64,000 nt of DNA from Nostoc sp. 106C (lineage in GTDB: Bacteria; Cyanobacteriota; Cyanobacteriia; Cyanobacteriales; Nostocaceae): the NCBI RefSeq assembly GCF_002154725.1, contig NZ_MTAW01000238.1:18150-82149 (forward strand), written 5' to 3'. A program made the position numbers and the translations under genes. The notes beneath the pieces were generated by a model, which was not told the origin of the DNA, did no database searches, and was given only the letters and a program-made list of their open reading frames with translations. How positions within the stretch are numbered: position 1 is the stretch's first letter; each line of letters opens with the position of its first letter. Below, one piece after another: positions 41,682 through 50,831 of the stretch.

Positions 41682-42923
41682 TTAAGTTGTATATTCGGCG
41701 TTAATCTTTACATAGTCATAACTTAAGTCACAACCCCAAGCTTTACCTGTACCATGACCATTACCAACGCTAACAGAAATTAATACTGTATCTTCTTTAA
41801 GATACGCACCTTTAGATGCTCCTTTCAAATAAGCACTCGCTGCTGCACGGTCAAATGCTAGAGGTTGTCCATTTTCTAGTAGTAAAAAATTTCCTAGCTT
41901 GATTTGCAGATTTTCTTGCTCAAATGGTATACCTGCACGTCCGGCGGCAGCGGCAATGCGCCCCCAATTAGGATCGCGACCAAAAATTGCAGATTTCACT
42001 AGAGATGAACCTGCAATAGTTTTAGCTATTTGACGTGCTGATAGTTCATCATGGGTGCCGGTAACTTGCACTTCAATCAAGCAAGTTGCACCTTCACCAT
42101 CGCGAGCGATCGCTTTTGCTAAATGTTGACACACTGCTGTTAACATCGCCTCTAATTTTTCGGCTTCTGGCCCCATTTCTACAATTGCTGGGGTGCGGGA
42201 TTGGCCATTTGCTAAGGCGATTAAGCTGTCATTGGTACTGGTATCACCATCCACAGTAATTGAGTTGAAACTTCTGTCAGCGGCGCGACTCAACATTTGT
42301 TGCCAAAGTCCTGGTGACACAGCAGCATCACAGGTAACAAATGCCAGCATAGTTGCCATGTTGGGATGTATCATCCCAGAACCTTTGGCAATACCACCAA
42401 TGCGCACGGGGCGATCGCCTATAGTTGTCTCTAGCGCAATCGATTTAGTCACTAAGTCTGTAGTAATAATTGCTCTTGCTGCTGCATCTGAGCCTGTGTC
42501 TGAGAGTGCTGCTACTAGTTGGGGAATTTCTGCTTTCAGTTTATCGATTCGGATTCGCTGCCCAATTACCCCAGTCGAAGCCAATAACACAGAGTCACTG
42601 GAGATATTCAGAGCTTGGGCTACTGCCATAGCTGATTCTAGGGCATCGAACCAGCCTTGACTACCTGTGGCAGCATTTGCTTGCCCAGCATTGCAAAGAA
42701 TGGCCCGAGTATTATGCTTGGCTTGTAAGCGTTGACGACAATAATCTACGCAGGCGGCTTTAACTTGACTAGTGGTGAATACACCCGCTGCGATCGCTTC
42801 TACATCTGACAATATCAAAGCTAAATCGGGCAATCCTGAAGGTTTTAAACCTGCGGTAATTCCTGCGGCCCGATATCCTCTTGGTGCTGTGATCCCACCT
42901 GTAATTTCCTGCCAATCCGCCAT
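41682..42923 (-). CDS. argJ: Bifunctional ornithine acetyltransferase / N-acetylglutamate synthase
   Basis: A 413-residue enzyme that recycles acetyl groups in arginine synthesis. The autoproteolysis site is at the Thr of MIHPNMATMLAFV, giving alpha and beta chains. Other signatures are GYRAAGITAGLKPSG, STGVIGQRI, SFNSITVDGDTSTNDSL and FGRDPNWGRIAAAAGRAG. Length is normal. The four small-RNA units upstream are read toward its start. Confidence 0.95.
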   Translation of the reverse strand: MADWQEITGGITAPRGYRAAGITAGLKPSGLPDLALILSDVEAIAAGVFTTSQVKAACVDYCRQRLQAKHNTRAILCNAGQANAATGSQGWFDALESAMAVAQALNISSDSVLLASTGVIGQRIRIDKLKAEIPQLVAALSDTGSDAAARAIITTDLVTKSIALETTIGDRPVRIGGIAKGSGMIHPNMATMLAFVTCDAAVSPGLWQQMLSRAADRSFNSITVDGDTSTNDSLIALANGQSRTPAIVEMGPEAEKLEAMLTAVCQHLAKAIARDGEGATCLIEVQVTGTHDELSARQIAKTIAGSSLVKSAIFGRDPNWGRIAAAAGRAGIPFEQENLQIKLGNFLLLENGQPLAFDRAAASAYLKGASKGAYLKEDTVLISVSVGNGHGTGKAWGCDLSYDYVKINAEYTT

Positions 42924-43126
42924 AATTATTCCCCCGTAACTATACAGTGGCTCGACTGGCGATTATATCAAGTCTTAGGTAATTCAAAATTCAAACTTCA
43001 AGATTCAAAATACACTCTAGCGGGCGTTAGCATAGCTCCTCTGCAAGGAAGCTCAGACCCTCAATCAGAGCATAAAAATATTTTCCCTTCTGCTTTATCT
43101 TTCACTCAAAGCGCAGATAAAACGTG

Positions 43127-43177
43127 AAAAAGGAGAGCCACTTGGGCAGCTCTCCAGATCATCAGGGTGCATCTATA
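43127..43177 (-). ncRNA. Tandem small RNA, copy 1
   Basis: On the minus strand: -35 TTGCCC (43211-43206), 16-base spacer, -10 TATAAT (43189-43184), start near 43177, then GATGCACCCTGATGATCT and a perfect stem GGAGAGC/GCTCTCC (43155-43132) followed by TTTTT. The predicted transcript is about 50 nt. It is the copy nearest to argJ. Confidence 0.75.
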
Positions 43178-43272
43178 TAGCATATTATAGCATCTCTTAT
43201 GTGAGGGGCAATACCCCTTAGTTATAAATTTATAAAAAAATGATTAAGTTGGTTTTTAAGTTTAAACGAAAA

Positions 43273-43324
43273 TAAAATAGAGAGCCACTTAGGAAACTCT
43301 CCAGATCATCAGTGTGCATCTATC
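43273..43324 (-). ncRNA. Tandem small RNA, copy 2
   Basis: -35 TTGAGC (43358-43353), 16-base spacer, -10 TAATAT (43336-43331), start near 43324. The same GATGCAC..TGATGATCT body follows, then a shorter stem GGAGAG/CTCTCT (43302-43279) and an AT-rich tail ATTTTATTTT. Confidence 0.65.
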
Positions 43325-43460
43325 TAGCAGATATTAACATTTTCTGCATGAGGCTCAATACCCATTATTAAACTTTCTTTTTGCAAAGTTATGATGAAGA
43401 CTTATCGAAGTAAGTAGGTCGGCTTGAATATTTATCGTTGGAATGAGGCAGAAGGCAAAA

Positions 43461-43517
43461 GGTGAGCCAGCGCGGTCTTGGGGGTTTCCCCCATGAGCGA
43501 CTGGCGAACCCGAAGGG
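43461..43517. repeat. Dispersed palindromic repeat, second copy
   Basis: Near-identical to 10321-10378: GCCAGCGCGGTCTT, then GGGGTTTCCCCC, then GACTGGCGAACCC. It separates copies 2 and 3 of the RNA array and explains the larger gap there. Confidence 0.8.
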
Positions 43518-43590
43518 CAGAAGGGAAGAGGGTTTAAGCCTATTTTGTTTTTCTTAACATAGTTTTTTTCCACACCATTCTACTTATCAC

Positions 43591-43646
43591 AAAAAAAAGA
43601 GAGAGCTACTTGGGCAGCTCTCCAGGTCATCAGGGTGCATCTATAT
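43591..43646 (-). ncRNA. Tandem small RNA, copy 3
   Basis: -35 TTGACC (43680-43675), 16-base spacer, -10 TATAGT (43658-43653), start near 43646. The body GATGCACCCTGATGACCT is followed by the stem GAGAGC/GCTCTC (43622-43601) and a tail of eight T. This is the copy with the best -35 and terminator. Confidence 0.75.
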
Positions 43647-43740
43647 AACATAACTATAACACTTTTGCCATGATGGTCAATACCCCCTAATGGATTTTTT
43701 TAGGTAAATTTTTCACAAATTTTTCATCTTGATTTGGCAA

Positions 43741-43793
43741 AGAAAAAGAAGAGGCTCTTAGAGCGCTCTCCAGAGCATTATGGTGCATCTAAA
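43741..43793 (-). ncRNA. Tandem small RNA, copy 4 (diverged)
   Basis: -35 TATACC (43828-43823), 17-base spacer, -10 GATACT (43805-43800), both weak. The body GATGCACCATAATGCTCT is kept, and the hairpin (43771-43751) is rearranged to GAGC/GCTC arms but still followed by a T-rich tail. It may be the decaying end of the array. Confidence 0.5.
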
Positions 43794-43908
43794 TAGCAGA
43801 GTATCGCATTTTTGGATTGAGGGGTATAACCCATCTTCACAATTTCTTTTTGTAACAATTTTGTGAAGCAGCTGCCAGAAATATATTGGTGGTTTTTCAA
43901 TCAACAAA

Positions 43909-43966
43909 AGACGCAGGGATACAGAAACGCAAAGACGCGGAGAATAAAATTTTCCCCGCGTCCCCA
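43909..43966. repeat. GACGC-type dispersed repeat with hairpin potential
   Basis: AAAGACGCAGGGATAC and AAAGACGCGGAG on the left pair partly with CCCCGCGTCCCC on the right. It is related to the palindrome inserted in the TrpE/PabB gene. Confidence 0.6.
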
Positions 43967-44068
43967 TCTCAGGCTAAACCTATTAATACAGGCGATTTCA
44001 TTTGGGTGAATTACAGATCCTAGGTCTCAAAACCGCGCATAAAGCCTGTTGTATCGCTTAGTGAAAAG

Positions 44069-45544
44069 TTAAGAATTCAGTTTCTTCTCCACCAATTCAT
44101 TAGTCAGCTTAGGATCGGCACGTTTTTCAGTCTTTTTCAAAACCTGCCCAACAAAGAAGCCTTTAAGATTAGTGTTACCATTACGATACTTTTCTAGTTC
44201 TTTGGGATTGGCGGCGATCACTTCATCTACGATTGGTTCTAACACCGCAGGATCGCTAATGAGTTCTTGTCCTGCAAAAGCTTTCTCAGGAGACACACCT
44301 GCAAGCAAGTCTGGTAACTTTTGCTTGGCTTGGGCGTTGCTGATTTTGCCTTGTTCAATCCGAACGATCACATCGGCTAAATTTTTGGGAGTCAAACCGA
44401 TTTCGCTAATGCTGAGTTTTTGCTTATTGAGATAAGCTGCAATATCTTGAGTAATCCAGTTAGCGGCTGCTTTAGGATTTGCACCCGCCGCGATCGCATT
44501 TTCAAAATAGTCAGCAGATGGCCGATCTTCTGTTAAAACTCGCGTATCGTAAGCAGAAAGCCCCAATTCAGTTTCGTAACGATGGCGTTTTTGCGCGGGT
44601 AATTCTGGAAGTTCGCTGCGCCAAGCCTCTAATTGTTCTCTTGAAACTTCAATTGGTGCTAAATCTGGTTCGGGGAAATAGCGGTAATCGCTAGAACCTT
44701 CTTTTGTCCGCATACTAATTGTACGTTGCGAACCTTCTTCCCACAGGCGAGTTTCTTGAATAATGCGATCGCCTGCAACTGTTGCTGCAATTTGCCGTTC
44801 AATCTCGTATTCAATCGCCCGTTGGATGGCGTTGAATGAGTTCATATTTTTAATTTCTACTTTCGTGCCAAACTCTTTTTGTCCCACTGGACGAATCGAG
44901 ATGTTGACATCGCAACGTAAAGATCCCTCTTGCATGTTGCCGTCGCTGACGCCAAGATACCGTAAAATTCGGCGTAGTTCTTGAGCGTATTCAGCAGCTT
45001 CTTGTCCAGAACGCAGATCTGGTTCCGAAACAATTTCTACTAATGGCACACCTGCGCGATTGTAATCTACCAGAGAATAGGTAGAACCGGAAAGACGCTC
45101 GCTACCCGCGTGTACTAATTTGCCTGCATCTTCTTCCATGTGCAAACGGGTGATCCCAATGCGTTTGCGAATCGGATTACCGTCAGCATCTACTAACTCA
45201 ATTTCTAACCAACCATGTTCCGCTATTGGCAGGTCATATTGCGAAATTTGGTAATTTTTCGGTAAATCGGGATAGAAATACTGTTTACGGTCAAATTTGC
45301 TGTATTTAGCGATTTGACAATTTAGTGCTAAACCAGCTTTGACAGCATATTCTAGTACTTTTTGGTTGAGAACTGGTAAGACTCCAGGTAAACCCATACA
45401 AACTGGGTCGATGTTAGTATTGGGGTCTCCACCAAATGCCGTCGAGCTGGTAGAAAAAATCTTGGTATTAGTACTCAGCTGACAATGGGTTTCTAGACCA
45501 ATAATCGCTTCGTACTCAGTTTTTACGGTTGTAGCAGAAGTCAT
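44069..45544 (-). CDS. gatB: Asp/Glu-tRNA(Asn/Gln) amidotransferase subunit B
   Basis: A 491-residue subunit that binds misacylated Glu-tRNA(Gln)/Asp-tRNA(Asn) and transamidates it together with GatA and GatC. Signatures are EAIIGLETHCQLST, PVCMGLPGVLPVLN, FDRKQYFYPDLPKNYQISQ, EEDAGKLVH and LRCDVNISIRP. The C-terminal YqeY-like tail (about 340-490) is present. gatC lies 1.2 kb upstream on the same strand; gatA is not in the window. Confidence 0.96.
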   Translation of the reverse strand: MTSATTVKTEYEAIIGLETHCQLSTNTKIFSTSSTAFGGDPNTNIDPVCMGLPGVLPVLNQKVLEYAVKAGLALNCQIAKYSKFDRKQYFYPDLPKNYQISQYDLPIAEHGWLEIELVDADGNPIRKRIGITRLHMEEDAGKLVHAGSERLSGSTYSLVDYNRAGVPLVEIVSEPDLRSGQEAAEYAQELRRILRYLGVSDGNMQEGSLRCDVNISIRPVGQKEFGTKVEIKNMNSFNAIQRAIEYEIERQIAATVAGDRIIQETRLWEEGSQRTISMRTKEGSSDYRYFPEPDLAPIEVSREQLEAWRSELPELPAQKRHRYETELGLSAYDTRVLTEDRPSADYFENAIAAGANPKAAANWITQDIAAYLNKQKLSISEIGLTPKNLADVIVRIEQGKISNAQAKQKLPDLLAGVSPEKAFAGQELISDPAVLEPIVDEVIAANPKELEKYRNGNTNLKGFFVGQVLKKTEKRADPKLTNELVEKKLNS

Positions 45545-45658
45545 AAAATCAAAAATCAGGCATAATCCTTATTTAGGGTACTATTGTAGCTGCCTTATCA
45601 GTGGCGCTAAATTCGGAAATAGTGGTGATTGCTGAGTTTGGTAGATAGGGATTGCCGA

Positions 45659-46627
45659 TTAGATAGGTAGGCGATCGCGATTATGAGGCGCATCAAAATC
45701 AATTAACGGCCCTTTCGGTACAATCCTTGTGGGGTTAACCTTGTTATGACTCCGGTAATAATGCCGTTTGATATGGTCTAAATTACAAGTTTCCTTCACT
45801 CCCGGCACTTGGTAGAGTTCTTTGAGATAATTCCACAGATTAGGATACTCAACAATGCGGCGAATGTTGCATTTGAAATGCACATAATAAACTGGATCGA
45901 AGCGAAACAAGGTAGTAAACATACACCAGTCTGCCTCTGTTATTTTATTACCGCAGAGATAGCGTTGTTTGTCTAATACTTGTTCCCAATAATCGAGATT
46001 ATCAAATAATTCTGTTACTGCCTCATCATAAGCTGACTGACTAGTAGCAAACCCCGCCCGATATACGCCATTATTAATTGGTTGGTAAATCTTATCAATT
46101 GTCTCGTCAATTACTTTTTGTAACTCTTGCGGATAGAAGTTAACATTTGTTTTCGCGAAAGCATCGAATTCTGTATCAAACATCCGAATGATTTCGCGAG
46201 ATTCATTATTAACAATTGTCTTTTCCTGAATATCCCATAAAACTGGCACTGTCACCCGCCCGCTGTAGTTAGGGTCAGCTTTGAGATAAAGTTGCCAAAG
46301 ATATTGAGTACCGTTAACTGTATCAGGAATAGCTCCCGGTTCATCGGTAAATTCCCAACTATTTTGATCTATTACCGCACCAACAACCGATAAACCAATT
46401 ACATCTGTAAGCCCTTTTAACTGGTGAAGAATTGCAGTACGACAAGCCCAAGGACAAGCCCAAGAAATATATAAGTGATAACGCCCTGGTTCAGCTTTAA
46501 ATCCACTAGAGCCATCGGCAGTAATTTTATTGCGAAAAGTGGTTGAGGGACGGATAAATTTTCCTTGGGAATCTTCTTGTTCCCGTTCCGATATCCACTT
46601 CCCATCCTTGAGGATTCCCAAACCCAT
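45659..46627 (-). CDS. Xi-class glutathione transferase (glutathionyl-hydroquinone reductase)
   Basis: 322 residues from the ATG at 46627. I choose this start because AAGGAGGT (46639-46632) lies just ahead of it; the longer frame would translate through that ribosome site. The active-site Cys is in SWACPWACR (about residue 54), typical of Xi-class enzymes that reduce glutathionyl-hydroquinones. The C-terminal all-helical domain has YRAGFATSQSAYDEAV and FRFDPVYYVHFKCN. It lies between gatC and gatB on the same strand; STRR repeats abut its ribosome site. Confidence 0.88.
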   Translation of the reverse strand: MGLGILKDGKWISEREQEDSQGKFIRPSTTFRNKITADGSSGFKAEPGRYHLYISWACPWACRTAILHQLKGLTDVIGLSVVGAVIDQNSWEFTDEPGAIPDTVNGTQYLWQLYLKADPNYSGRVTVPVLWDIQEKTIVNNESREIIRMFDTEFDAFAKTNVNFYPQELQKVIDETIDKIYQPINNGVYRAGFATSQSAYDEAVTELFDNLDYWEQVLDKQRYLCGNKITEADWCMFTTLFRFDPVYYVHFKCNIRRIVEYPNLWNYLKELYQVPGVKETCNLDHIKRHYYRSHNKVNPTRIVPKGPLIDFDAPHNRDRLPI

Positions 46628-46639
46628 AATTACCTCCTT

Positions 46640-46752
46640 GGTCATTGGTCATTTGTCATTGGTCAAGAGTCGAGGATCAGTGGTCATTTGTCATTGGTTA
46701 AGGTTCATTACTCTGGACTATTGACTATTGACTATTGACTATTGACTATTAA
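46640..46752. repeat. STRR heptamer block
   Basis: TCATTGG/TCATTTG units and then five TGACTAT heptamers in a row (about 46711-46750). Confidence 0.85.
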
Positions 46753-47043
46753 CTATTCAGCATTGAGAATTTTTGGTACTTTGAAAAATTCTCCTTCCTG
46801 TTCAGGCGCACCCTTGAGGATGGCTTCTCTGTCAGGATAGGGATGTAGTTCATCTTCTCGCGTTACATTGCTGACATCTATTGCTCTTGCTGTTGGCAGA
46901 ACATCACTGACATCCAGTTCATTTAACTGCTCGATATAATCAAGAATACTTCCTAGTTGGGTAGTGAATTGCGCTTCTTCTTCTGGTGTTAACTCTAAAC
47001 GAGCGAGAAGGGCTACTTTATGGACTAGCTCACGATCAATCAT
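46753..47043 (-). CDS. gatC: Asp/Glu-tRNA(Asn/Gln) amidotransferase subunit C
   Basis: A 96-residue subunit that stabilises GatA and aids GatA-GatB assembly. The sequence has VHKVALLARLELTPEEEAQF, LGSILDYIEQLNELD, REDELHPYPDREAILKGAPE and FFKVPKIL, all family motifs. Length is normal. Its leader and its 3' flank are both made of heptamer repeats. It is separated from gatB by the glutathione transferase gene. Confidence 0.95.
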   Translation of the reverse strand: MIDRELVHKVALLARLELTPEEEAQFTTQLGSILDYIEQLNELDVSDVLPTARAIDVSNVTREDELHPYPDREAILKGAPEQEGEFFKVPKILNAE

Positions 47044-47132
47044 TGTTTATTATATTTGGTCGTCATTGTTCATTGGTCATTGGTCATTGGTCATTGTTTT
47101 TGAACAAAAGACAAATGACCAAGGACTATTGA
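47044..47132. repeat. STRR heptamer block between gatC and ycf3
   Basis: Repeated TCATTGG/TCATTGT units, then TGACCAA and TGACTAA units on the other side. Confidence 0.75.
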
Positions 47133-47654
47133 CTAAAAGAATACGTCAATTTGCACTCTTCCAGTTGTTTTCAACCAGTTTTGGGCTTCAATATAGTTAT
47201 TGGGAGCCATACGAATCGCTCTAACCCAATAATCGGCTGCTTGATCAAACAGTGCTTCACCACCATCATGATCGCCAGTTTCTTTGAGCTTTTCGCCTTG
47301 GTAGTGATAAATCACGGCGATGTTGTTTAAGGCTTGGGGTAAACGCGGGTTTAACTCAATTGCCTGGTGGTACAGTTCTAAGGCCTTCTCATGGTCGCCA
47401 TTGCTGGCATAGATTAGCCCCATATTGTAGAGGATATAGCCGCGATCGTTAGCATCTTCCTCTAATGTGAGGGCTTCTTCATAGTATTCTAAAGCTTCAG
47501 CATATTCGCCGTCTGCTTGGGCCGACATGCCATCTCGGTAATAAACAAACGCTTCTTTAGCTTTTTTATTGGTTGGCAATATCTTCAGGATGATATCCGC
47601 CATCACTGTAAAGGATTTGTCAATAAAGTTATCGTTTTTCTGTGTTCTTGGCAT
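47133..47654 (-). CDS. ycf3: Photosystem I assembly protein Ycf3
   Basis: A 173-residue thylakoid-associated TPR protein needed to assemble photosystem I. It opens [20 protein letters not shown], the conserved family start, and has three TPR units (about 36-69, 72-105 and 120-153; for example [20 protein letters not shown]). The C-terminus [15 protein letters not shown] is also conserved. A marker for an oxygenic phototroph. Confidence 0.97.
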   Translation of the reverse strand: MPRTQKNDNFIDKSFTVMADIILKILPTNKKAKEAFVYYRDGMSAQADGEYAEALEYYEEALTLEEDANDRGYILYNMGLIYASNGDHEKALELYHQAIELNPRLPQALNNIAVIYHYQGEKLKETGDHDGGEALFDQAADYWVRAIRMAPNNYIEAQNWLKTTGRVQIDVFF

Positions 47655-47878
47655 ATTTGCCTCTGTGAGATTGCAGCTATTGGCTCAAAAGATGCCCAAA
47701 GGGAGTTTGTTTAGCCGTTGTTGAGACGCGATTAATATTGTCTCTACGTCGTGTGGGCATAGGCGGAACTTCCCTATTTTCCCTCTTTTAGTAAAACGGA
47801 TGAAAGGGGAGAGCGGCAAATTCTATGTACCTAGTAATTTTGCGATCGCTATACTTAATACCTAATTTTACTGATTTA

Positions 47879-48562
47879 TCAGGGATTATTTTCGCTGATT
47901 GGCATGATGCACTCTGGAGTATTATGCTGAGGTTTATTTACCAAAGTGCTAACTGGGTAGCTAGTCATTGCTTCGGCTGGATAGGGACGTAATAGCTGGT
48001 GTAGTGCTTCAGATTTTTGCTCTTGGGGGTCTAACCACAGATTGTAATCATTGGGAGCCAGAATTACTGGCATACGATCGTGGATTGGTTGCAGTAAATC
48101 GTTGGCTGCTGTTGTCAAAATTGTACAAGAGGTAATTTCCTCTCCTGAAGGAGATTGCCATTTCTCCCACAAACCAGCAAAAGCGAATGGTTGCCCATTT
48201 TGAAAACGAAAGTAAAAGGGTTGTTTTTTGTGCTGTTGTCGTTGCCATTCATAAAAGCCATCAGCCAATACTAAACAGCGTCGGTGCTTAAAAGCCGAAC
48301 GGAAAGATGGTTTTTCCTCAACGGTTTCGGCCCTAGCATTGATGAGTTTTGCTCCTATTCCTGGGTCTTTCGCCCATGAGGGGATTAACCCCCAACGTAA
48401 TTGCCGAAATTCACGCTTGTGGCTTTCTGATGTGTGTAACACTGTCGCTACCATTTGCGTAGGTGCAATGTTATATTGCCCTGCCAAGTCGGGAACTGCT
48501 TCTACATCAAAAGCTTGAGCTAACGCTGCTGCTGTCTGGTTTAAAGTGAATCTTCCACACAT
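47879..48562 (-). CDS. yedK: SOS-response-associated peptidase / abasic-site DNA-crosslinking protein (SRAP, YedK)
   Basis: 227 residues from the ATG at 48562, because the family needs Cys at position 2 (MCGRFTL): Cys2 forms the thiazolidine link to abasic DNA after Met removal. Other conserved motifs are WGLIPSWAKDP, INARAETVEEKPSFR, RRCLVLADGFYEW (with the catalytic Glu) and HDRMPVIL (His). Length is normal. It protects abasic sites in single-stranded DNA. Monocistronic. Confidence 0.93.
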   Translation of the reverse strand: MCGRFTLNQTAAALAQAFDVEAVPDLAGQYNIAPTQMVATVLHTSESHKREFRQLRWGLIPSWAKDPGIGAKLINARAETVEEKPSFRSAFKHRRCLVLADGFYEWQRQQHKKQPFYFRFQNGQPFAFAGLWEKWQSPSGEEITSCTILTTAANDLLQPIHDRMPVILAPNDYNLWLDPQEQKSEALHQLLRPYPAEAMTSYPVSTLVNKPQHNTPECIMPISENNP

Positions 48563-48766
48563 ATTTTTATTTTCAACCACAGATTAAAATGAAACATCTA
48601 AAATTATGATAATTAATTAATACTTTTTTTATTTCTTCAGATAATTCTAATTCCAACTGACATACTGAATATAAATCAGAAAATATCCGGTTTTTTGAAA
48701 ATCATTTGGTAAGATATTGTATTTTGAACCCTACATTCGGAACATATTCCCTATTATATTTTTGGT

Positions 48767-49387
48767 ATGGAAATATTACGGCTGTACGATTTTTTACCCT
48801 CAGGTAATGGCTATAAGATACGTCTTCTATTGACACAAATTGGTATGCCATTTGAGAGAATAGAAGTCAATATCATCAAAGGCGAGACTCGAACACCGGA
48901 ATTTTTAAGTAAAAATCCTAACGGTAAGATTCCCCTTTTGGAGATTGAACCGGGGAGATACTTAGCAGAATCAAATGCCATATTGGTATATTTAAGTGAA
49001 GGCACAGAATTTCTACCTTATGACAGATTTCTGCGAGCACAGGTGTTGCAATGGCTATTTTTTGAACAATACAGCCATCAACCTTTTATCGCCACATCAA
49101 GGTTTTTGCTTTCTATTTTAGGTAAGCCTGAAGAATATCGAGAAGCCATAAAACAAAGACGTGAACCAGGTTATGCTGCATTAAGAGTGATGGAAAAGCA
49201 CTTAAGTTCTCATACCTTTTTTGTAGGAGAACGCTATACTATTGCTGATATCGCTTTGTTTGCTTACACTCATGTAGCTGATGAAGGTGGATTTGATTTG
49301 ACCCAATTTCCGGCTATTCAAACTTGGATAAAACGGGTTAAATCTCAGTCGGGATATATAAGCCTTCAACAAGATCTCAAAGTATGA
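48767..49387 (+). CDS. Glutathione S-transferase
   Basis: A 206-residue GST-fold protein. The thioredoxin-like N-terminal domain (1-80) has NGYKIRLLLTQIGMPFERIE, the cis-Pro GKIPLLEI and the glutathione-binding ESNAILVYL. The helical C-terminal domain has ERYTIADIALFAYTHVADEGG, the N-capping motif. Substrate unknown. It is divergent from yedK. Confidence 0.92.
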   Translation: MEILRLYDFLPSGNGYKIRLLLTQIGMPFERIEVNIIKGETRTPEFLSKNPNGKIPLLEIEPGRYLAESNAILVYLSEGTEFLPYDRFLRAQVLQWLFFEQYSHQPFIATSRFLLSILGKPEEYREAIKQRREPGYAALRVMEKHLSSHTFFVGERYTIADIALFAYTHVADEGGFDLTQFPAIQTWIKRVKSQSGYISLQQDLKV

Positions 49388-49466
49388 TTTTATTAACAGT
49401 TATCAGTTAATAGTTATTAGCCTTACCCTAATAGCTGTTAACTGACCACTGTCTACTGATTTAATA

Positions 49467-49694
49467 CTAAATATCAGTTTCAATTTCTACTAATTTTTGT
49501 CGAGAAGTCGCACCTAATTTAATTTTGATATGAGATTTGGGTACATTAAATTTTTCAGCTAGTAGTTTAATTAACTCTTCATTTCCTTTTCCATCTACTG
49601 GCGGAGATTTTAAATGCACATTCAAACTACCGTCGCTTTGTTCTTCAATCTTTTGCTGTTTTGAATTAGGTTTCACTTTGACTTTTTTTTGCAT
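49467..49694 (-). CDS. DUF167 (YggU) family protein
   Basis: A 75-residue small basic protein with [34 protein letters not shown] and [15 protein letters not shown], the DUF167 signature. Function unknown. Its start overlaps the end of the DUF2809 gene by 29 bp, so the two are likely translated from one message. Confidence 0.9.
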   Translation of the reverse strand: MQKKVKVKPNSKQQKIEEQSDGSLNVHLKSPPVDGKGNEELIKLLAEKFNVPKSHIKIKLGATSRQKLVEIETDI

Positions 49695-50088
49695 TGCCTA
49701 TTCCTTGTAATTGCCTGAGCCATAACCAACCTAAAGCACAACCCAATAGATAATGTGGAAAATCCCACCAAGCAAAGGTAGTACCAAGTAACCATTTACC
49801 TATCAATGTAGCGCGAATCTCTTCCAAGAGTGTTGGATGCCAAAGCTGCAAAAATTCGAGTATGCAGGTAATGATAAAAACCCAAATAGGTATTTGTTTG
49901 ACTGCTGTCCGACTTCGGGTAAACCAAAATGCAAACAGGCACCAAAATACTTCGTAAAATACAGCTGCTACGTAGTTGTTAAACCACTGATGAGCAGGTC
50001 CAGTATAGTACTTAAAGAAAAAGCCCATCGCTACTACGATGAGCATAGACAATACAATAAATTTTGACTGCTGACGATTTTGACGCAT
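49666..50088 (-). CDS. DUF2809 membrane protein
   Basis: A 140-residue integral membrane protein with four hydrophobic segments. Motifs are [52 protein letters not shown]. Function unknown. It overlaps the YggU-family gene by 29 bp at its 3' end. Confidence 0.85.
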   Translation of the reverse strand: MRQNRQQSKFIVLSMLIVVAMGFFFKYYTGPAHQWFNNYVAAVFYEVFWCLFAFWFTRSRTAVKQIPIWVFIITCILEFLQLWHPTLLEEIRATLIGKWLLGTTFAWWDFPHYLLGCALGWLWLRQLQGIGNAKKSQSET

Positions 50089-50267
50089 TTTCTCAGGGCT
50101 AGAAACTAAGAAAGATTTTAGCCTTTACATAGCTGATTTCTCAGTCCCTTTCGAGGCCATCCTCAAATGCGAGATCTCAAAAGTCTAGCAGTCGTCACAG
50201 CAATTTTGAAGGTTTAGAGCCAATGCTCAAGCTCTTTATCAAGTCCTAAAGTAGTTACTACTTATAG

Positions 50268-50819
50268 TTAAGGATATCTTTTACTACCAGCACCTACTAC
50301 GCCGATTTTGTGGCGATAAGAGAGTTCAGCACCGAACCACCCAGAAACGCTAGTTAATGTACCTACAATCAAGGAGATTAACAGTCCCCAAGGTAAGATG
50401 CGCGACTCGACATTACCTAAACGAAGGAGGAAGTTGACGAGTGTTAAGACGAGGATGGAAACGTTAAGAATCAAATGTGCCCAGCCTGCTTGGCGCTTGC
50501 GGACTCGTTCAATTTTCAAAAAGTCGCTGATACCGGTTAAAGCTGCGATGCTACCTCCCGCTAAGCCCAGTCCGATCAACCATAACGAAGCCCTAGCCCA
50601 GAAGAAATCTTTTGTTAACCAATAGCCAAAGTCGCTTCCCAAAGCGGCTGCTAAAAAGGCTATAGGAAAAATCACAGTTAAGGGGTGTAAGGGATGCCCA
50701 GCGATCGCTACTGTACTGGGTACACCGCTATCATGATATTCTCTATCATCACTTTCAATAATTGGTGGAATATTTGGGAAAGGTGTTGAAGTTTTTTCTG
50801 TAGTTTCTGTAGTTTCCAT
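50268..50819 (-). CDS. DUF2231 membrane protein
   Basis: 183 residues. A polar N-terminus is followed by GHPLHPLTVIFPIAF, the DUF2231 signature with two His, and four membrane helices (for example IGLGLAGGSIAALTGISDFL). Family members may bind haem or act in redox; unproven. It lies 12 bp downstream of the DUF2993 gene, a probable two-gene operon divergent from the hemerythrin gene. Confidence 0.88.
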   Translation of the reverse strand: METTETTEKTSTPFPNIPPIIESDDREYHDSGVPSTVAIAGHPLHPLTVIFPIAFLAAALGSDFGYWLTKDFFWARASLWLIGLGLAGGSIAALTGISDFLKIERVRKRQAGWAHLILNVSILVLTLVNFLLRLGNVESRILPWGLLISLIVGTLTSVSGWFGAELSYRHKIGVVGAGSKRYP

Positions 50820-50831
50820 TATTTTATTACC

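Larger units (their letters stand above)
42924..44068. other. 1.1-kb gene-free region holding a small-RNA array
   Basis: The only structured content is four imperfect copies of an approximately 90-bp unit (43127-43217, 43273-43360, 43591-43682, 43741-43828), one dispersed palindrome (43461-43517) between copies 2 and 3, and GACGC-type repeats at 43909-43966. No protein gene is supported. Confidence 0.8.

Noticed and set aside
43355..43573. 72-codon minus-strand frame
   Set aside because: It runs through the dispersed palindrome and part of the small-RNA array; no ribosome site or protein-like composition.
43127..43828. Naming the tandem RNAs NsiR1
   Set aside because: The architecture is similar, but NsiR1 is known from upstream of hetF; here the neighbours are argJ and gatB, and I cannot compare sequences without a search.
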